Positions 12,849 to 23,422 of a stretch of DNA of 64,000 bases are shown piece after piece; position 1 is the first letter of the stretch, and every line of letters starts with the position of its first letter. The stretch spans positions 105,664-169,663 of the forward strand of contig NZ_VMHK01000004.1 of the NCBI RefSeq assembly GCF_007559275.1, given 5' to 3'. The translations under genes were made by a program, and so were the position numbers. The stretch comes from Bifidobacterium apousia (GTDB lineage: Bacteria > Actinomycetota > Actinomycetes > Actinomycetales > Bifidobacteriaceae). Under the pieces are notes generated by a model. The model did not search any database. It was not told where the DNA came from and was given only the letters and a program-made list of their open reading frames with translations.

Positions 12849-13094
12849 CTTAGACGCGGTGGTTTTGCTGAGAGGATTCAGCCGGCCGCCCCGTCTTGGC
12901 AAAAGCAGCCAGCGGTTAATCGCCAATCCGCAGTGGTCGATTCATCGTGATTAATCTGGTCTCGTCCCCTGGGGATTCTGGTTTTGTGCGGCCTTGTCTG
13001 CGGCAGTCCGGGACTCTGCCGTGTCGGTATCTGTTGCAAGAATAGTAGGGTTTAGCATACATTCATCCAAATATTCGATAGGGAGTAGCCTCTC

Positions 13095-14426
13095 ATGTCG
13101 CAGGTCACCGATTTCAGGCAGGCGGGTTTCGACTCGCTTTTCGACGAACTCAAGTGGCGCGGTCTCATTGCCCAGTGCACGGACGAGTCCGAGCTCAGGA
13201 AGGTGCTGGCCGACCCCTCGGTGACCTATTATTGCGGATTCGACCCCACAGCTCCCTCACTGCACGTGGGCAATCTGGTCCAGCTGCTCAACATGCGCCA
13301 CCTGCAGGCGGCCGGTCTGCATCCCATCGCCGTTGTGGGCGGGGCCACCGGGCTTATTGGCGACCCTCGGCAGTCGGGGGAGCGCACCCTGAATCCCAAG
13401 CAGACCGTGGCTGAGTGGACCGAGCGCCTGCGTGGCCAGATCGGGCGTTTCCTGGATACCGAAGGCGAGAATCCTGTCCGGTTCGTCAATAATTATGAGT
13501 GGACCGGGTCCATGAGCACCATCGACTTCCTGCGCGATGTGGGCAAGAACTTCCGCATGGGCACCATGCTGGCCAAGGACACAGTGGCCCGCCGCCTGGA
13601 CTCCGACGAGGGCATCTCCTTTACCGAGTTCAGCTACCAGGTGCTCCAGGGCAACGACTTCCTGGAGCTCTTCGACCGCTACGGATGCAGTCTGCAGTTG
13701 GGCGGCAGCGACCAGTGGGGGAACCTGACCAGCGGTCTGGATCTGATCCGCAAGGTGCGCAATGCCTCTGTCAACGTGATGACCAGCCCGTTGATCACCG
13801 ACTCCCAGGGCAAGAAGTTCGGCAAGTCCGAGGGCAACGCGGTCTGGCTGGATCCCACCATGTTCAGCCCCTACCGCTTCTACCAGTTCTGGTTCAACCA
13901 GCCCGATGACCAGGTGGTCAAGCTGCTGAAGACCTTCACCTTCCTGCCCAAGGCGGAGATCGAGCGTCTGGAGGAGCGGACCGCCCAGGATCCGGGCGCT
14001 CGCGAGGCCCAGAAGGTTCTGGCCTGGCAGGTGACCTCCTATGTGCACGGCGAACATGCCGCCCAGGGGGCCATTGACGCCTCTGGCGCCCTCTTCGGCC
14101 GCGGCAAGACCCTGGAGGAGCTAGACGAGGATGTGCTGGATTCCGCACTGGACGGCCTCAAGGTCGATGATGGTCAAGGCGGGCGAGCTCTGCCCGCAGC
14201 CAGCGAGGGTCAGCGTCTGGTGGAGGCCGGTGTTGCGGCCGGGCTCTTCCGTTCGGTCTCCGAGGCGCGCAAGACTGTGGCCTCGGGCGGCTTCTACCTG
14301 AATAACCAGCGGGTCGAGGATCCAGATCAAGTGTTGGAGAACAAGGACTTTCTGCATGGGCGCTTCGCCCTGGTTCGCAGAGGAAAGAAGGCCCTGGGCG
14401 CGCTTGAGCGTCGGGCCGGCAAGTAG
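13095..14426 (+). CDS. tyrS: Tyrosine--tRNA ligase
   Basis: Class I synthetase, homodimeric, cytoplasmic. The HIGH-like motif is in [11 protein letters not shown], the tyrosine-binding segment includes [12 protein letters not shown] and GGSDQWGN, and the KMSKS-like motif is [12 protein letters not shown]. An S4 RNA-binding domain follows at the C-terminus ([12 protein letters not shown]). 443 residues. The preceding ~245 bp have no gene and no T-box that I could recognise. The start is preceded by ATAGGGAGTAG. Confidence 0.96.
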   Translation: MSQVTDFRQAGFDSLFDELKWRGLIAQCTDESELRKVLADPSVTYYCGFDPTAPSLHVGNLVQLLNMRHLQAAGLHPIAVVGGATGLIGDPRQSGERTLNPKQTVAEWTERLRGQIGRFLDTEGENPVRFVNNYEWTGSMSTIDFLRDVGKNFRMGTMLAKDTVARRLDSDEGISFTEFSYQVLQGNDFLELFDRYGCSLQLGGSDQWGNLTSGLDLIRKVRNASVNVMTSPLITDSQGKKFGKSEGNAVWLDPTMFSPYRFYQFWFNQPDDQVVKLLKTFTFLPKAEIERLEERTAQDPGAREAQKVLAWQVTSYVHGEHAAQGAIDASGALFGRGKTLEELDEDVLDSALDGLKVDDGQGGRALPAASEGQRLVEAGVAAGLFRSVSEARKTVASGGFYLNNQRVEDPDQVLENKDFLHGRFALVRRGKKALGALERRAGK

Positions 14427-14449
14427 GAACGCAGGAATTAAGGACACTG

Positions 14450-16582
14450 ATGGCAGAAGAACACAATCATTCCCGGGGCGATCGCGGACGGGGCCGGGGC
14501 GGTTCGCGCCCGGGCGGCTTCCGGTCGGGCGGCCGTCGCTCTTCGGGCTTCCACAAGGGCGGTTCGCGCTCGGGCGGATATCGCTCCGGAGGCTATCGTT
14601 CGGGAGGTCACCGCTCCGGCAACTTCCACAACCATGACGGCGAGGGCGGCGAAGAGCGTCGTTCCGAGGGCAGGAATGGACAGCGGCCTTTCCGCGGACG
14701 CGGGCACGACCGGTTCGACCGCGACCATCGCGGATACAGGCATGACCGTCAGGATGGCCACGGCGGCTTCCGCAGGGATTCCGACCGGGATCGCCATTTC
14801 GACAGGCGTGATGATCGCCACGGCCGTCGGCGGGATGGCGACCGTCCACGTCGCGACTTCCATGCCAACGGTCATGGTGGATACGGGCATCATGATCATG
14901 ACAACGACCGCGGTCGGTCGGGGTATGGCGATCGTCGTTCCGAGCGCGGCTACCAGCGGCATGACCGTGACCGTGATCGTGGACAGGGCTTCCACGGGGA
15001 CCGCCGTCGAGGTGACGACCGGAGGTTTGATCGTCGGCAGGATGAGCGGTCCGGCGGGGATCGTCCATGGAACAATCGTTCCCGGGATGACCGTCCACGC
15101 CACGACCGTTCACATGGGGACCGTCCCTACGGCAACCGCTCCTACGGCGACCGTTCCCGTGATGACCATCGTCAAGGCGGCTATCGAGGCTACAGGTACC
15201 AGGGCCAGCATGGTCGCGATGACCGTCGCCATGACGACCGCCGCGGGACTTATCAGCGTGACCGCCAGAATGGCTATGACCGCGGTCGCCGCAACTCAGA
15301 CGGGACCATTTCCTACCCATCGCAGAACCCCTACACGGATCGTCGGCCTGGAGAGCCCAAGATGCCCAAGGGCCTGGAGTGGTCCATGCTCTCCAAGGAT
15401 GATCGCCTGCGTCTGCGCGGACTGAGCAAGGAGCATGCTGAGAACATTGGTCTGCACATTCTGGCCGCCTATGCGCTGGAGGAGACCGACCCCCAGGGGG
15501 CCCTGGCTCATGCCAAGTGGGCTGCACGGCAGGCTTCGCGGATCGATCTTGCCCGTGAGACTCTGGCCCTGGTGGCTTATCGTCAGGGCGACTACAAGCT
15601 GGCCTTGAAGGAGTTCCGCACTGCACACCGTATGAACGGCTATTCCGATTACCTGCCCTTCATCGCCGACTGCGAGCGTGGTCTGGGCAATCCCCGCAAG
15701 GCCATTGAGGAGGCCACCTCTGAGGAGGGCAGCCAGCTGCAGGGCGAGTCAAAGGCAGAGATGTTCCTGGTTTATGCCGGAGCGCTGGGCGATCTGGGCC
15801 TGTGGGACAAGGCCATCGAGACCGTTCAGGCCCTGGTCAAAGCCCGGGGGCTCAGCGGCGACTACCGGATGCGTGCCGTGCAGGCCGAGCAGAACTTCCT
15901 CGAACAGGCTGGTCGCAGTCAGGAGGCCTTGGAGCTGGAACCCCTGCTGGATCGGCTCGAAGCGGAGTATGCCGACGAGGATGAGGACGAGGATGGCCAG
16001 AAGGACGGACAGTCCGAGGAGATCCTGATCGACTACGACCTGGAGCACCTGGATTCGGCCATGATGGAGGATCTCTCCATCGACCCGGATGGCGGTGAGG
16101 AGGACTCGGATGAGACTGAAGCTGAGACTGAGGCCGCCGAGTCTGATGTCACCGATGTATCCGATCAGGGTGCCGATGACAGCGAGGTTGAGGAATCTCC
16201 TGAATCAACAGCTTCAAACGATTCAGCGGACTCAACTGACACTGGTAACTCGGCTGACTCATCTGATTCAGCTGGTTCGTCCGACTCAGCTGGTTCATCC
16301 GAAATGCCGGAATCTGAAATACAGGAATCGTCAGATGCTGTGGAGCAACCCGGTGAAGATCCTTCTAGCCTTGATGCGCAAACTTCGGGGGATGGTTCTC
16401 AAAGCGACCAGACTGGTGACGAAACCGGCACAGCTGTTGCCGATGAACCGGCTGCTGACGACGGTGATGTGTCTGTCCAGGACGCAGGATCCGAAACCGA
16501 TACTGCGGATCATCAAGATGAACAGGCCAAAGATGAGCAGGTCAATGAGCCCGATACGTCTGATGAAACTAGGACCGAATAG
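14450..16582 (+). CDS. RG/RD/HD-rich disordered protein with central TPR-like helical domain and acidic tail
   Basis: 710 residues in three parts. Residues ~1-300 are low complexity and almost only Arg, Gly, Ser, Asp and His (repeats of RSGGYRSGG-type and of DRHDRR-type), strongly basic and resembling RGG boxes. Residues ~310-520 are an ordered helical region (DRLRLRGLSKEHAENIGLHI, ALAHAKWAARQASRIDLA, LKEFRTAHRMNGYSDY) that looks like tetratricopeptide repeats. Residues ~520-710 are acidic and Ser/Asp/Glu/Thr-rich. It starts 23 bp after tyrS and its stop overlaps the next start, so it is embedded in a housekeeping operon. RNA or ribosome association is an inference from the RGG-like part. Confidence 0.85.
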   Translation: MAEEHNHSRGDRGRGRGGSRPGGFRSGGRRSSGFHKGGSRSGGYRSGGYRSGGHRSGNFHNHDGEGGEERRSEGRNGQRPFRGRGHDRFDRDHRGYRHDRQDGHGGFRRDSDRDRHFDRRDDRHGRRRDGDRPRRDFHANGHGGYGHHDHDNDRGRSGYGDRRSERGYQRHDRDRDRGQGFHGDRRRGDDRRFDRRQDERSGGDRPWNNRSRDDRPRHDRSHGDRPYGNRSYGDRSRDDHRQGGYRGYRYQGQHGRDDRRHDDRRGTYQRDRQNGYDRGRRNSDGTISYPSQNPYTDRRPGEPKMPKGLEWSMLSKDDRLRLRGLSKEHAENIGLHILAAYALEETDPQGALAHAKWAARQASRIDLARETLALVAYRQGDYKLALKEFRTAHRMNGYSDYLPFIADCERGLGNPRKAIEEATSEEGSQLQGESKAEMFLVYAGALGDLGLWDKAIETVQALVKARGLSGDYRMRAVQAEQNFLEQAGRSQEALELEPLLDRLEAEYADEDEDEDGQKDGQSEEILIDYDLEHLDSAMMEDLSIDPDGGEEDSDETEAETEAAESDVTDVSDQGADDSEVEESPESTASNDSADSTDTGNSADSSDSAGSSDSAGSSEMPESEIQESSDAVEQPGEDPSSLDAQTSGDGSQSDQTGDETGTAVADEPAADDGDVSVQDAGSETDTADHQDEQAKDEQVNEPDTSDETRTE

Positions 16583-17646
16583 TGACTGTCTTCCTCAAAG
16601 GAACTGATGACGCTCCGGCAAAGACCTACCGTCTGGCCCTGCTGGACCTGGACGGGGTGGTCTACCGGGGCGCTGATCCTGTCGAGCATGCGGCCGAGGG
16701 CATCGACCGCGCTCAGACGCTCGGCATGCGCATGGCCTACACCACCAACAATGCATCTCGGTTTCCCCATGTGGTGGCCGATCAGCTGCGCGGGTTCGGG
16801 CTGACCCTGGACGATGGCCAGGTCATTACCTCGGCCGTAGTCGCCGCACGAATGCTGCGCCGACATTTGCAGGAGGGCGCCAGGGTGCTGGTCATCGGAT
16901 CCGATCATCTACGTGATCAGATCCGCATCAACGGGATGGTGCCGGTAGACAAGGCTGCAGATCAGCCAGAGGCCGTCATTCAGGCCTGGTATCCCGAACT
17001 GAGCTGGCAGGACCTGGCCCAGGCCGCCTTTGCCATCGAAGGCGGTGCACGTTACTTCACTACCAACAAGGATCAGACCCTGCCCCGCGAAGGTGGCATG
17101 GCACCCGGGAACGGGGCCATGCTTCAAGCGGTGATTCTGGCCACTGGCAAGCAACCGGAGGATTCGGCCGGGAAGCCGGAATCGGCCATGTACGACGAGG
17201 CTCGGCTGCTCTTGGCCGATGACCAGAAGAAGATCTTGGACATTGACCGATGCCTGCCTGTGGGCGATCGTCTGGACACTGACATCGAGGCAGCCAACCG
17301 GGGCGGGTACGACTCCATGCTCGTCCTGACGGGCGTGGCCCGAACACCCGCCATTCTGACTGCACCGGCCAAATGGCGGCCAACCTATCTGGCTGAAGAC
17401 CTGCGTGGCCTCACTGCGCCGCAACCTCAGCCCAGTAAGGAGGCCGACCAGACCTGGCACTGCGGAGGCCAAACCGCAAAGGTGGGTGACGACGGGCATG
17501 TCACTTTGCGTGCTCTTGAGGGTAGCGGCGATCCCCTGTCCGATCTGGATGCTGTGCGAGCCTGCGCCTGTGCGCTCTGGGAGTACCAGGATCGTGGTGG
17601 AGACATGGACGCGCTGAATCTGCCCGCCTTCGTCGTAGGGGCATAG
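16582..17646 (+). CDS. HAD-superfamily phosphatase, NagD/phosphoglycolate phosphatase type
   Basis: Probable sugar- or nucleotide-phosphate phosphatase. HAD motif I is LLDLDGVVYRG near residue 16, the motif-II area has YTTNNASRFP, and the C-terminal motif is LPVGDRLDTDIEAANRGGYDSMLVLTGV. The large C2-type cap between them is typical of NagD. The ~90-residue C-terminal extension after the HAD fold is not something I can assign. The GTG start at 16582 overlaps the last base of the preceding stop. 354 residues. Confidence 0.87.
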   Translation: MTVFLKGTDDAPAKTYRLALLDLDGVVYRGADPVEHAAEGIDRAQTLGMRMAYTTNNASRFPHVVADQLRGFGLTLDDGQVITSAVVAARMLRRHLQEGARVLVIGSDHLRDQIRINGMVPVDKAADQPEAVIQAWYPELSWQDLAQAAFAIEGGARYFTTNKDQTLPREGGMAPGNGAMLQAVILATGKQPEDSAGKPESAMYDEARLLLADDQKKILDIDRCLPVGDRLDTDIEAANRGGYDSMLVLTGVARTPAILTAPAKWRPTYLAEDLRGLTAPQPQPSKEADQTWHCGGQTAKVGDDGHVTLRALEGSGDPLSDLDAVRACACALWEYQDRGGDMDALNLPAFVVGA

Positions 17647-17651
17647 CGGCC

Positions 17652-17972
17652 ATGTCGGAAGAGGTCAAGCCCGGACAGCTGGGAGCGAGTGGACCATCCC
17701 AGGAATCCAATCACTACGGGCTACCTGAGCAGACCGGCCAGAATGAGCAGTCTGTAGAGTCTGAGCCTTCTGGACGGTCCTCACAGACAGATGATGAGGA
17801 TACAACTGCGTCAGCACCTGAGGAGCCCATGGATAAGCAAGCCATGGCCCCTCTTTTGGAACGTTTCCCTGATTTGGCTCAATTGGACGACCTGGACAAT
17901 GCCCAACAGGTTGAGCTGCTCGGCAAGGTGCTGGCCGGGCTCCAGCAGGATCTGAACCGGGAGGGCAAGTGA
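17652..17972 (+). CDS. Small acidic hypothetical protein
   Basis: 106 residues. The first ~60 are polar and probably disordered (Ser, Glu, Gln, Pro). The last ~45 form a likely amphipathic helical segment (LLERFPDLAQLDD and AQQVELLGKVLAGLQQDL). Kept as a real gene because it lies 5 bp after the phosphatase gene, its stop overlaps the tlyA start by 4 bp, and codon usage matches the neighbours. The function is unknown. Its last segment could mediate a protein-protein contact; that is speculation. Confidence 0.7.
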   Translation: MSEEVKPGQLGASGPSQESNHYGLPEQTGQNEQSVESEPSGRSSQTDDEDTTASAPEEPMDKQAMAPLLERFPDLAQLDDLDNAQQVELLGKVLAGLQQDLNREGK

Positions 17973-18778
17973 ACGATGAGGATACGGTCGTCAGCGCTGG
18001 GTCCGGTCGGCGAAGAACCGTGGCTCTTGCCCGCGACCGACTTGACCGCATCCTGTCTGCGCAAGGGCTGACGGATTCGCGGGCCAGAGCCCAGGGGCTG
18101 ATTCGACAGGGCCGGGTTACGGTCAACGATCATCTGGTATCAAGGCCTGCTCAGATCGTCCAGCCAGGCGATGTGATTCTTCTGGACCCGGGCGATGACT
18201 ATGCTTCCCGGGGAGCGCTGAAGCTGGAGGGTGCTCTGACGACTTTTGCGGCGCAGGGGATGCCAGATCCGCGTGACTGGCTCTGTCTCGATATCGGGGC
18301 CTCCACGGGTGGTTTCACCGACGTTCTGCTCAGACATGGCGCAAGGCGAGTTATCGCCCTTGATGTGGGCCACGGACAGTTGCTGGAACGGATTGCCGCT
18401 GATCCTAGGGTGATTGACATGAGCGGTGTCAACATACGCGAAGTCCAGCCGGGGGACCTGCCGTATCGCCCGGAATATGTTGTTTCGGATGTGTCCTTCA
18501 TCTCGCTGACTTATGTCATTCCTGTCCTCCCCGCCTTGTTGGCGCCTGCTGCCAACTGTCTGCTGCTGGTCAAGCCCCAGTTCGAGGTCGGACGCAGTCT
18601 TCTTGGCCACCATGGCATTGTGACGGACGAGGACCGCAGGCAAGAGGCTCTGGAGCGTGTCCTGGCCTGTGCACGTGAGCATGGATTCGCTGTACGTGCC
18701 ACTATGACATCGCCCATAACCGGAGCTCATGGCAACGTAGAATATCTACTCTGGCTATCTTGGTCACAGTCAGCCTGA
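17969..18778 (+). CDS. tlyA: TlyA-family rRNA (cytidine-2'-O)-methyltransferase
   Basis: S4 domain plus FtsJ-like methyltransferase of the TlyA family, which 2'-O-methylates rRNA cytidines and affects capreomycin sensitivity in actinobacteria. The S4 domain covers residues ~15-80 (RLDRILSAQGLTDSRARAQG, VNDHLVSRPAQ). The SAM-binding motif is CLDIGASTGGFTDVLL, followed by VIALDVGHGQL and the catalytic-strand area YVVSDVSFISLTYV. 269 residues. The GTG start overlaps the previous stop. A short hairpin (GAAGCC/GGCTTC) begins at its stop codon. Confidence 0.92.
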   Translation: MNDEDTVVSAGSGRRRTVALARDRLDRILSAQGLTDSRARAQGLIRQGRVTVNDHLVSRPAQIVQPGDVILLDPGDDYASRGALKLEGALTTFAAQGMPDPRDWLCLDIGASTGGFTDVLLRHGARRVIALDVGHGQLLERIAADPRVIDMSGVNIREVQPGDLPYRPEYVVSDVSFISLTYVIPVLPALLAPAANCLLLVKPQFEVGRSLLGHHGIVTDEDRRQEALERVLACAREHGFAVRATMTSPITGAHGNVEYLLWLSWSQSA

Positions 18779-18884
18779 AGCCTGCGGCTTCCCGCTTCTC
18801 GCGCGACACACCAGACTGGACAGAATCCACAGTTGCGGTAATATAAGTGAGTTGTCAAAAACGAGTTCCTCGTCAAGATGACAT

Positions 18885-18958
18885 GCGCCAGTAGCCCAAC
18901 GGATTAGAGCAGCTGACTACGGATCAGCAGGTTGCAGGTTCGAATCCTGTCTGGCGCA
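18885..18958 (+). tRNA. tRNA-Arg (anticodon ACG)
   Basis: 74-nt cloverleaf. The acceptor GCGCCAG pairs with CTGGCGC, with discriminator A. The anticodon arm is GCTGA-CTACGGA-TCAGC with ACG at 18919-18921, and the T arm contains GGTTCGAATCC. CCA is not encoded. It stands between the tlyA unit and a gene-poor, partly AT-rich stretch, a classic place for integration. I found no repeat of its 3' end downstream that would mark an att site. Confidence 0.95.
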
Positions 18959-18974
18959 CAACGTGGAAGTCCTA

Positions 18975-19000
18975 CAGCCACAAAAGCTGTGGGGCTTTTC
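18975..19000 (+). terminator. Hairpin with short T tract after tRNA-Arg
   Basis: AGCCACA, loop AAAGC, TGTGGGGCT, then TTTT. The stem is short, with two unpaired G, but position and T tract fit an intrinsic terminator of the tRNA transcript. Confidence 0.5.
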
Positions 19001-21242
19001 CATTACTTAAAGAATTCTCACAAAATACGATTTTGTGTGTCATTTGAGTGACAAAAGTCATCGCAAAAGACAACCCCGTCGGAGTGGAGCCTATTTGTTA
19101 CTTATCGAGGTGCTGGACCTCGTACACTGCTTAGTCAGGCGTGAACGATCCGTCTCGCTGCTGAGCTGAGTATGGATGCCTTCTGGGTTCTTGTCAATCG
19201 TCTGCTGAAACGTTTGTTTTCGGTAAAACATTACCGTTCTGGCTAACTTGTAAGTTGTATATATAATAATGGGTAGTTTTCGGCTTGAACCGGTTTGCTT
19301 CGCTGGTTATCTGTGGGTAGATAAATGCGCTCTTGCACATAAGAGCACAGTTGGGTCCGGCCTTGGCAAGGATCGACTTGCATACCCAGGGCTTTTTGGC
19401 GTGGCTGGAGCCGGTGAAGCTTTTGCGGCATTGTCAGACTGACTCTGCTGCAGCGAAGACGCATTTGTTTCTGACTCGTGATTGCTGCAAGTCGTCTTAT
19501 TGCAGAAGCTCTAACTTACAGCATAGATATCGTACAGTGGATCCGGTGGACGACCGAATGATTACGAGCTTGGTAGCGTTGGAGCAGTCTACGACACACC
19601 TTCCGTCATCGTCTAGGGTGTGACTATCCCCCGCCGCCAGTCTGTTATGGCTATAAAGGGTGTCCAGTTTCAGAGGCCTACTGTTGGACAGCACCTGTTA
19701 CGCGCGCGTGACTAGAGCCTTGTGCAGCGGTAGGCTTATCAGGGAGTTTCCATACGAACAGTCTATTTGTGCTAGTCTGCTAATTGTGAATTGCTGGGAA
19801 GTAGCCTCGGATGTGGAAGTCTGATGAGCTCCGATTAACTGGATCGAGTCTGATTGCTAACCGCGATCGGAGAGCTTAAGATTATTTTAAAGACCACAGA
19901 GCCAGCCATGGGGCTTGTCTCATATTTGGTTAGGGGCTATCGGAGCACCCGGTAGTCGTAAAATTGCATGATGACCGACCTGCTGATTTGAATGGTGAGG
20001 CTGCTCTAACATTGTTGCAATGGTATGGGTGGTGGAACAATTGGCTGCAAAAAGCTATAAGAGAAGGAAATGCCGGACTGTGCCCACACAAGAGTCGAGC
20101 TGCTGAATCGCATCGAGTTTAAGGTGAAATACGAGCTTTGGAGTATGTCCTTCTAGGACAAGTGCTACCTAATCTATCGCAGCCCAAAAGACAACGGTAC
20201 TGGTATCAATGATACACAGAAAATCATATGCACTGATGCCTATCGAAATGAGGAAGGTTTTGAAGATGCTTAGCCTGCTTGCTGCCTGGTGTACCAACTG
20301 TTCTGTTGCCTGCTCGGGGGATTTTACTAGTCTAGTCCAGAGAGGACTACATACGGTGTCTCATGCCAGCATGCGTTCGCCAACTAGGGTATACGGGGAA
20401 TCCTGTTGACAGGGGGAGCTAACTTGTCCCATCTTTGCCAGCCCAAGCGCTCCAGACGCTTACGAGGTTTCTATGATGCTCTCCATCAGAGGTGTTACAT
20501 CACTCAGGATGCCTCTGGCTCGGAAGACAGTTTTCATTACTGGAATTAAAGAGAAATCGGATTACCTCATTTTGGTCGTAGATTGTGTGCTTACAGAGAA
20601 CCGCCCTATGGGCCAGTGTATTGGAGCTTGCTCCTACGCGCGGTCTGAGTATGAAGGCAGTTCGAAAGCGGTGTCCAATCCTTCAGCTTGTAGACTAGAG
20701 CCAAAACTTGGTGCATGCGAGGATGACCCCATCTCACAGCCCAGTAATCCCATTGCTAACTTCGGTCATTCAGTTGCGGCAGAAAGCTATAGGCAACGGT
20801 TCTCTTTTTAAAGAATGCTATTTTTCTCGAGCAACGAATGGAAGAGATAACCATATATAGTGAATCAGAACGCTTCAATAAAATTGGGCGCATTAATATC
20901 CATAGTTCCCCATGTACTCAAATTGATCTGTTATTTTCGAATAAAGTTGAATAATGAACTGCTATAGATTATCGCTATTGTTTTTTATTATAGTATATAA
21001 GAGGTTGTTGGAGTTGCGATATTATATCTCATGGCCTCAATGCCGAATCAGTATTGCTTGATTCTGAGTCAAATAATTTAGCTCGTCGCTTTTACTTCTT
21101 ATCGGGTTAAAAGTGTGTGTGATACAAGATGTATTTGTATGAAACTAAATATGAAATATGCTAAAATTGCATTAAAATTATAGTAACCCGCCCCATCTGA
21201 TCAGAACAGGCCAAGGGGGAAAATCAGGAATATCAGATTTAA

Positions 21243-21437
21243 TTATCGCATCACAATGAAAAATGGTTTTTAGAATTTGATGCAGTAAGAATTTTGTCTA
21301 GAAGCAACTATGTCGAAAGTCAGTATAGAAAATAGCTGGATTGTGTAACCCAAAACCTTGAGGTGTTATATAAATATTTGAAACAAAAAACAGAAAAGCT
21401 TGAACACAATTCCGAAAATCTCAGTAAAGATGTTTGA
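21243..21437 (+). pseudogene. Broken gene fragment, unknown family
   Basis: One frame reads a plausible soluble/helical peptide (EKWFLEFDAVRILSRSNYVE, then after an amber codon at 21333, VTQNLEVLYKYLKQKTEKLE) ending at 21437. The second part is coiled-coil-like. An upstream stop at 21240, the internal stop and the lack of a good start suggest decay. I cannot name the family, and chance openness in AT-rich DNA is possible. Confidence 0.35.
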
Positions 21438-21671
21438 AAACATAAAAAATGGTATAACATTCATACAAAAGCTAAAAACCCTAAATTTACAAGGTAAGGT
21501 GAATGCTGGACAATAATTCCAATTAATCGGCAAATAGTAGTATACATAAAGTAGCGAAGACTAAAATATATAAGTTTGATTTATTAACATAGAGAGGAGT
21601 AAAAGGCTTAATGACAACTTGATTAATCTCATAGAAATGATGCTTTAGATAAAGGTAAAGGGGCTAGGAAA

Positions 21672-21866
21672 ATGAGTGAAACAAACGATAATATGGATAA
21701 ATTAAATAAAATGCCTCATGGGGATCTTGAGGAGATTGAGAAAATAGCTCAAGAAGAGGTTAAGAAAGAACAAAAGGTTGAAAAGCTAAGCGCAAAAACA
21801 CAAGAGGAATCTGCAAGAATATTGGAAGAGGCTGTTACTCTTTGCAAAGAAATCAACGATGCGTGA
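21672..21866 (+). CDS. Small charged helical protein, unknown
   Basis: 64 residues, very rich in Glu and Lys (EEIEKIAQEEVKKEQKVEKL), predicted helical or coiled coil, no membrane segment. A purine-rich stretch (AAAGGGGCTAGG) precedes the ATG by a few bases. It lies in the most AT-rich part of the decayed region and has AT-rich codon use unlike flanking genes. Reading past the stop in the same frame continues open for some 50 codons, so this could be the front part of a longer gene with a nonsense mutation. No function assigned. Confidence 0.45.
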   Translation: MSETNDNMDKLNKMPHGDLEEIEKIAQEEVKKEQKVEKLSAKTQEESARILEEAVTLCKEINDA

Positions 21867-23167
21867 TTCAGCGCGTGTACTTTGCAGGATGACACCCAAA
21901 ATATCTCGAGAATTACCAATTTTGGTGTGTCTTGGAGTCCATGGCTGCAGATTATGTCAAATAAAGGTCTTTCTCATTTTGGTAGGCAAGGTCTTTGCAT
22001 AAGTGTGAGCTATGCCATAACCTTTGTAAGATGATTATATAAATAGGGGGTTATGAAGGTGAAGGTTAAGTTTTATGCAGGTATTGTTCCAACGACTAGT
22101 TATATAAGCTGTCGATCAAGAATCTAAAAGGGTATAGTGCACAATTGCTGGGCTTCTTCTTAGCTTGAGCGGTGGCATCTCTCAGGGGTATTTTGTGGGG
22201 ATGGTAGATCTTAATGCTCAGATAGTCGCCAAGGATTTTGAGTAATATCTGTTTTCTTTTAAGGATTGACATTGTCCCGCAGTCTCGGAATTTTGTGTAT
22301 GAATACTATTTGGCCATTTTGGTCAAATAATTCGTGTGAATATTCTATCCCCGTTCAAAATTATTAGAAGGAGAGTGTGAAAATTTACAAGGCTCTTTCC
22401 GTAATTTTTATCGAAATTTAATGATAAAACTGATTGCGTCAACTTTTTAGGTTCCTTCTCTACATCATGAATTACCGTTTCATTAATGCCGCTCATGTTG
22501 AGAATACTTTACAGATGGCTTTAAAAGGCCTGTCTTTGTTGCTTCGGTGGTTGAGGCATCGTTAGACCTGAATGTACGAATGACATGATATACAAATAAT
22601 CGTCAATAAGTCTCCCAGTTCCAGCTGGAGCACCAAATTTTTTTTGTAAGTGTTTGATATTGACTATATATCACTCTCGGGGGTCTAAGAGTGTGGCTGA
22701 AAGCCGAGCATTTATCCCCCCACTATTCTCTCAGCCGATGTCAGTTCTCCTGATATTGTAAGGTTGCATTACTCCGATCGGCACTGATAGCGATTTCTCA
22801 TAAGATTTAAGATTCTCTAACCTAAACTGGTATGTTAAACAATGAACATGTTGATAAACGGTTATAGCAGTACAACAAAGCGATAGAAAATAAAAGCTAT
22901 ATTGTCAAAGCAATGCCTGCAATTGTGTCTTAATAGGATAATTCATCATAAAATTGACGGGACTCTGTTAAAGACGGCATTGAACAAATTAAGTGACATG
23001 CTGAAGCCATAGATCAGAAACGAGCGCTCTGCTCAAGACATGGCTAGACGGTTAGAAACAAATATACATAGATGAGTCGAAGGCAAAAGCTGTTAAGTTT
23101 TGCAAAAAGATATTGTCCAGACTTGTACAGAAATTTCCAGACTCTGCTCAGGAGACATGAGCGATAA

Positions 23168-23422
23168 ATGAGTCAATATCTAAATAAATATACAGAATTC
23201 AAATTCTGTGATATAAAGTGTGGCACTGATATATCATTCACCGCTGGGACTATTCCATGTCCGAAGAAGAGACCCATGGATGCCCTGCACGAGCTGGTGA
23301 ATGTGCGCAAATTACACAAGCCATATACGCTGGTAGTTAGACAAGGCACAGTCCATGACAGCAAGTCAAAGATAGCCACCCATCGTTTCCATACAGAACT
23401 ATATGAACTGCTCTACAGGTAG
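23168..23422 (+). CDS. Hypothetical short reading frame at island edge
   Basis: 84 codons with mixed composition; the first third is AT-rich and the rest near the chromosomal average (TLVVRQGTVHDSKSKIATHR). An AGGAG lies about 14 bp before the ATG and closer to another ATG at 23157 that stops at once. I do not recognise the product; it may be a fragment joining island and backbone. Confidence 0.25.
   Translation: MSQYLNKYTEFKFCDIKCGTDISFTAGTIPCPKKRPMDALHELVNVRKLHKPYTLVVRQGTVHDSKSKIATHRFHTELYELLYR

Noticed and set aside
12849..13094. T-box or other leader RNA before tyrS
   Set aside because: No T-box sequence or specifier-loop layout could be recognised.
14634..15425. Repeated DNA words in the RG/RD-rich region as a CRISPR-like array
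   Set aside because: Units are short, irregular and in codon phase; they encode low-complexity protein and have no spacers.
14121..15626. Long frames on both other strands or frames in the RG/RD-rich gene
   Set aside because: The repetitive GC-rich codons of the disordered head produce open frames in several frames; only the tyrS-adjacent + frame has a ribosome site and continues into an ordered domain.
19333..19623. 96-codon frame after the tRNA
   Set aside because: No start signal, unusual amino-acid mix and no family resemblance; treated as part of the decayed region.
22053..22127. 24-codon frame with AGGGGG before it, ending in TTSYISC-like residues, considered as a lantibiotic precursor
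   Set aside because: Too short for leader plus core, no modification enzyme anywhere in the window, and it lies in decayed DNA.
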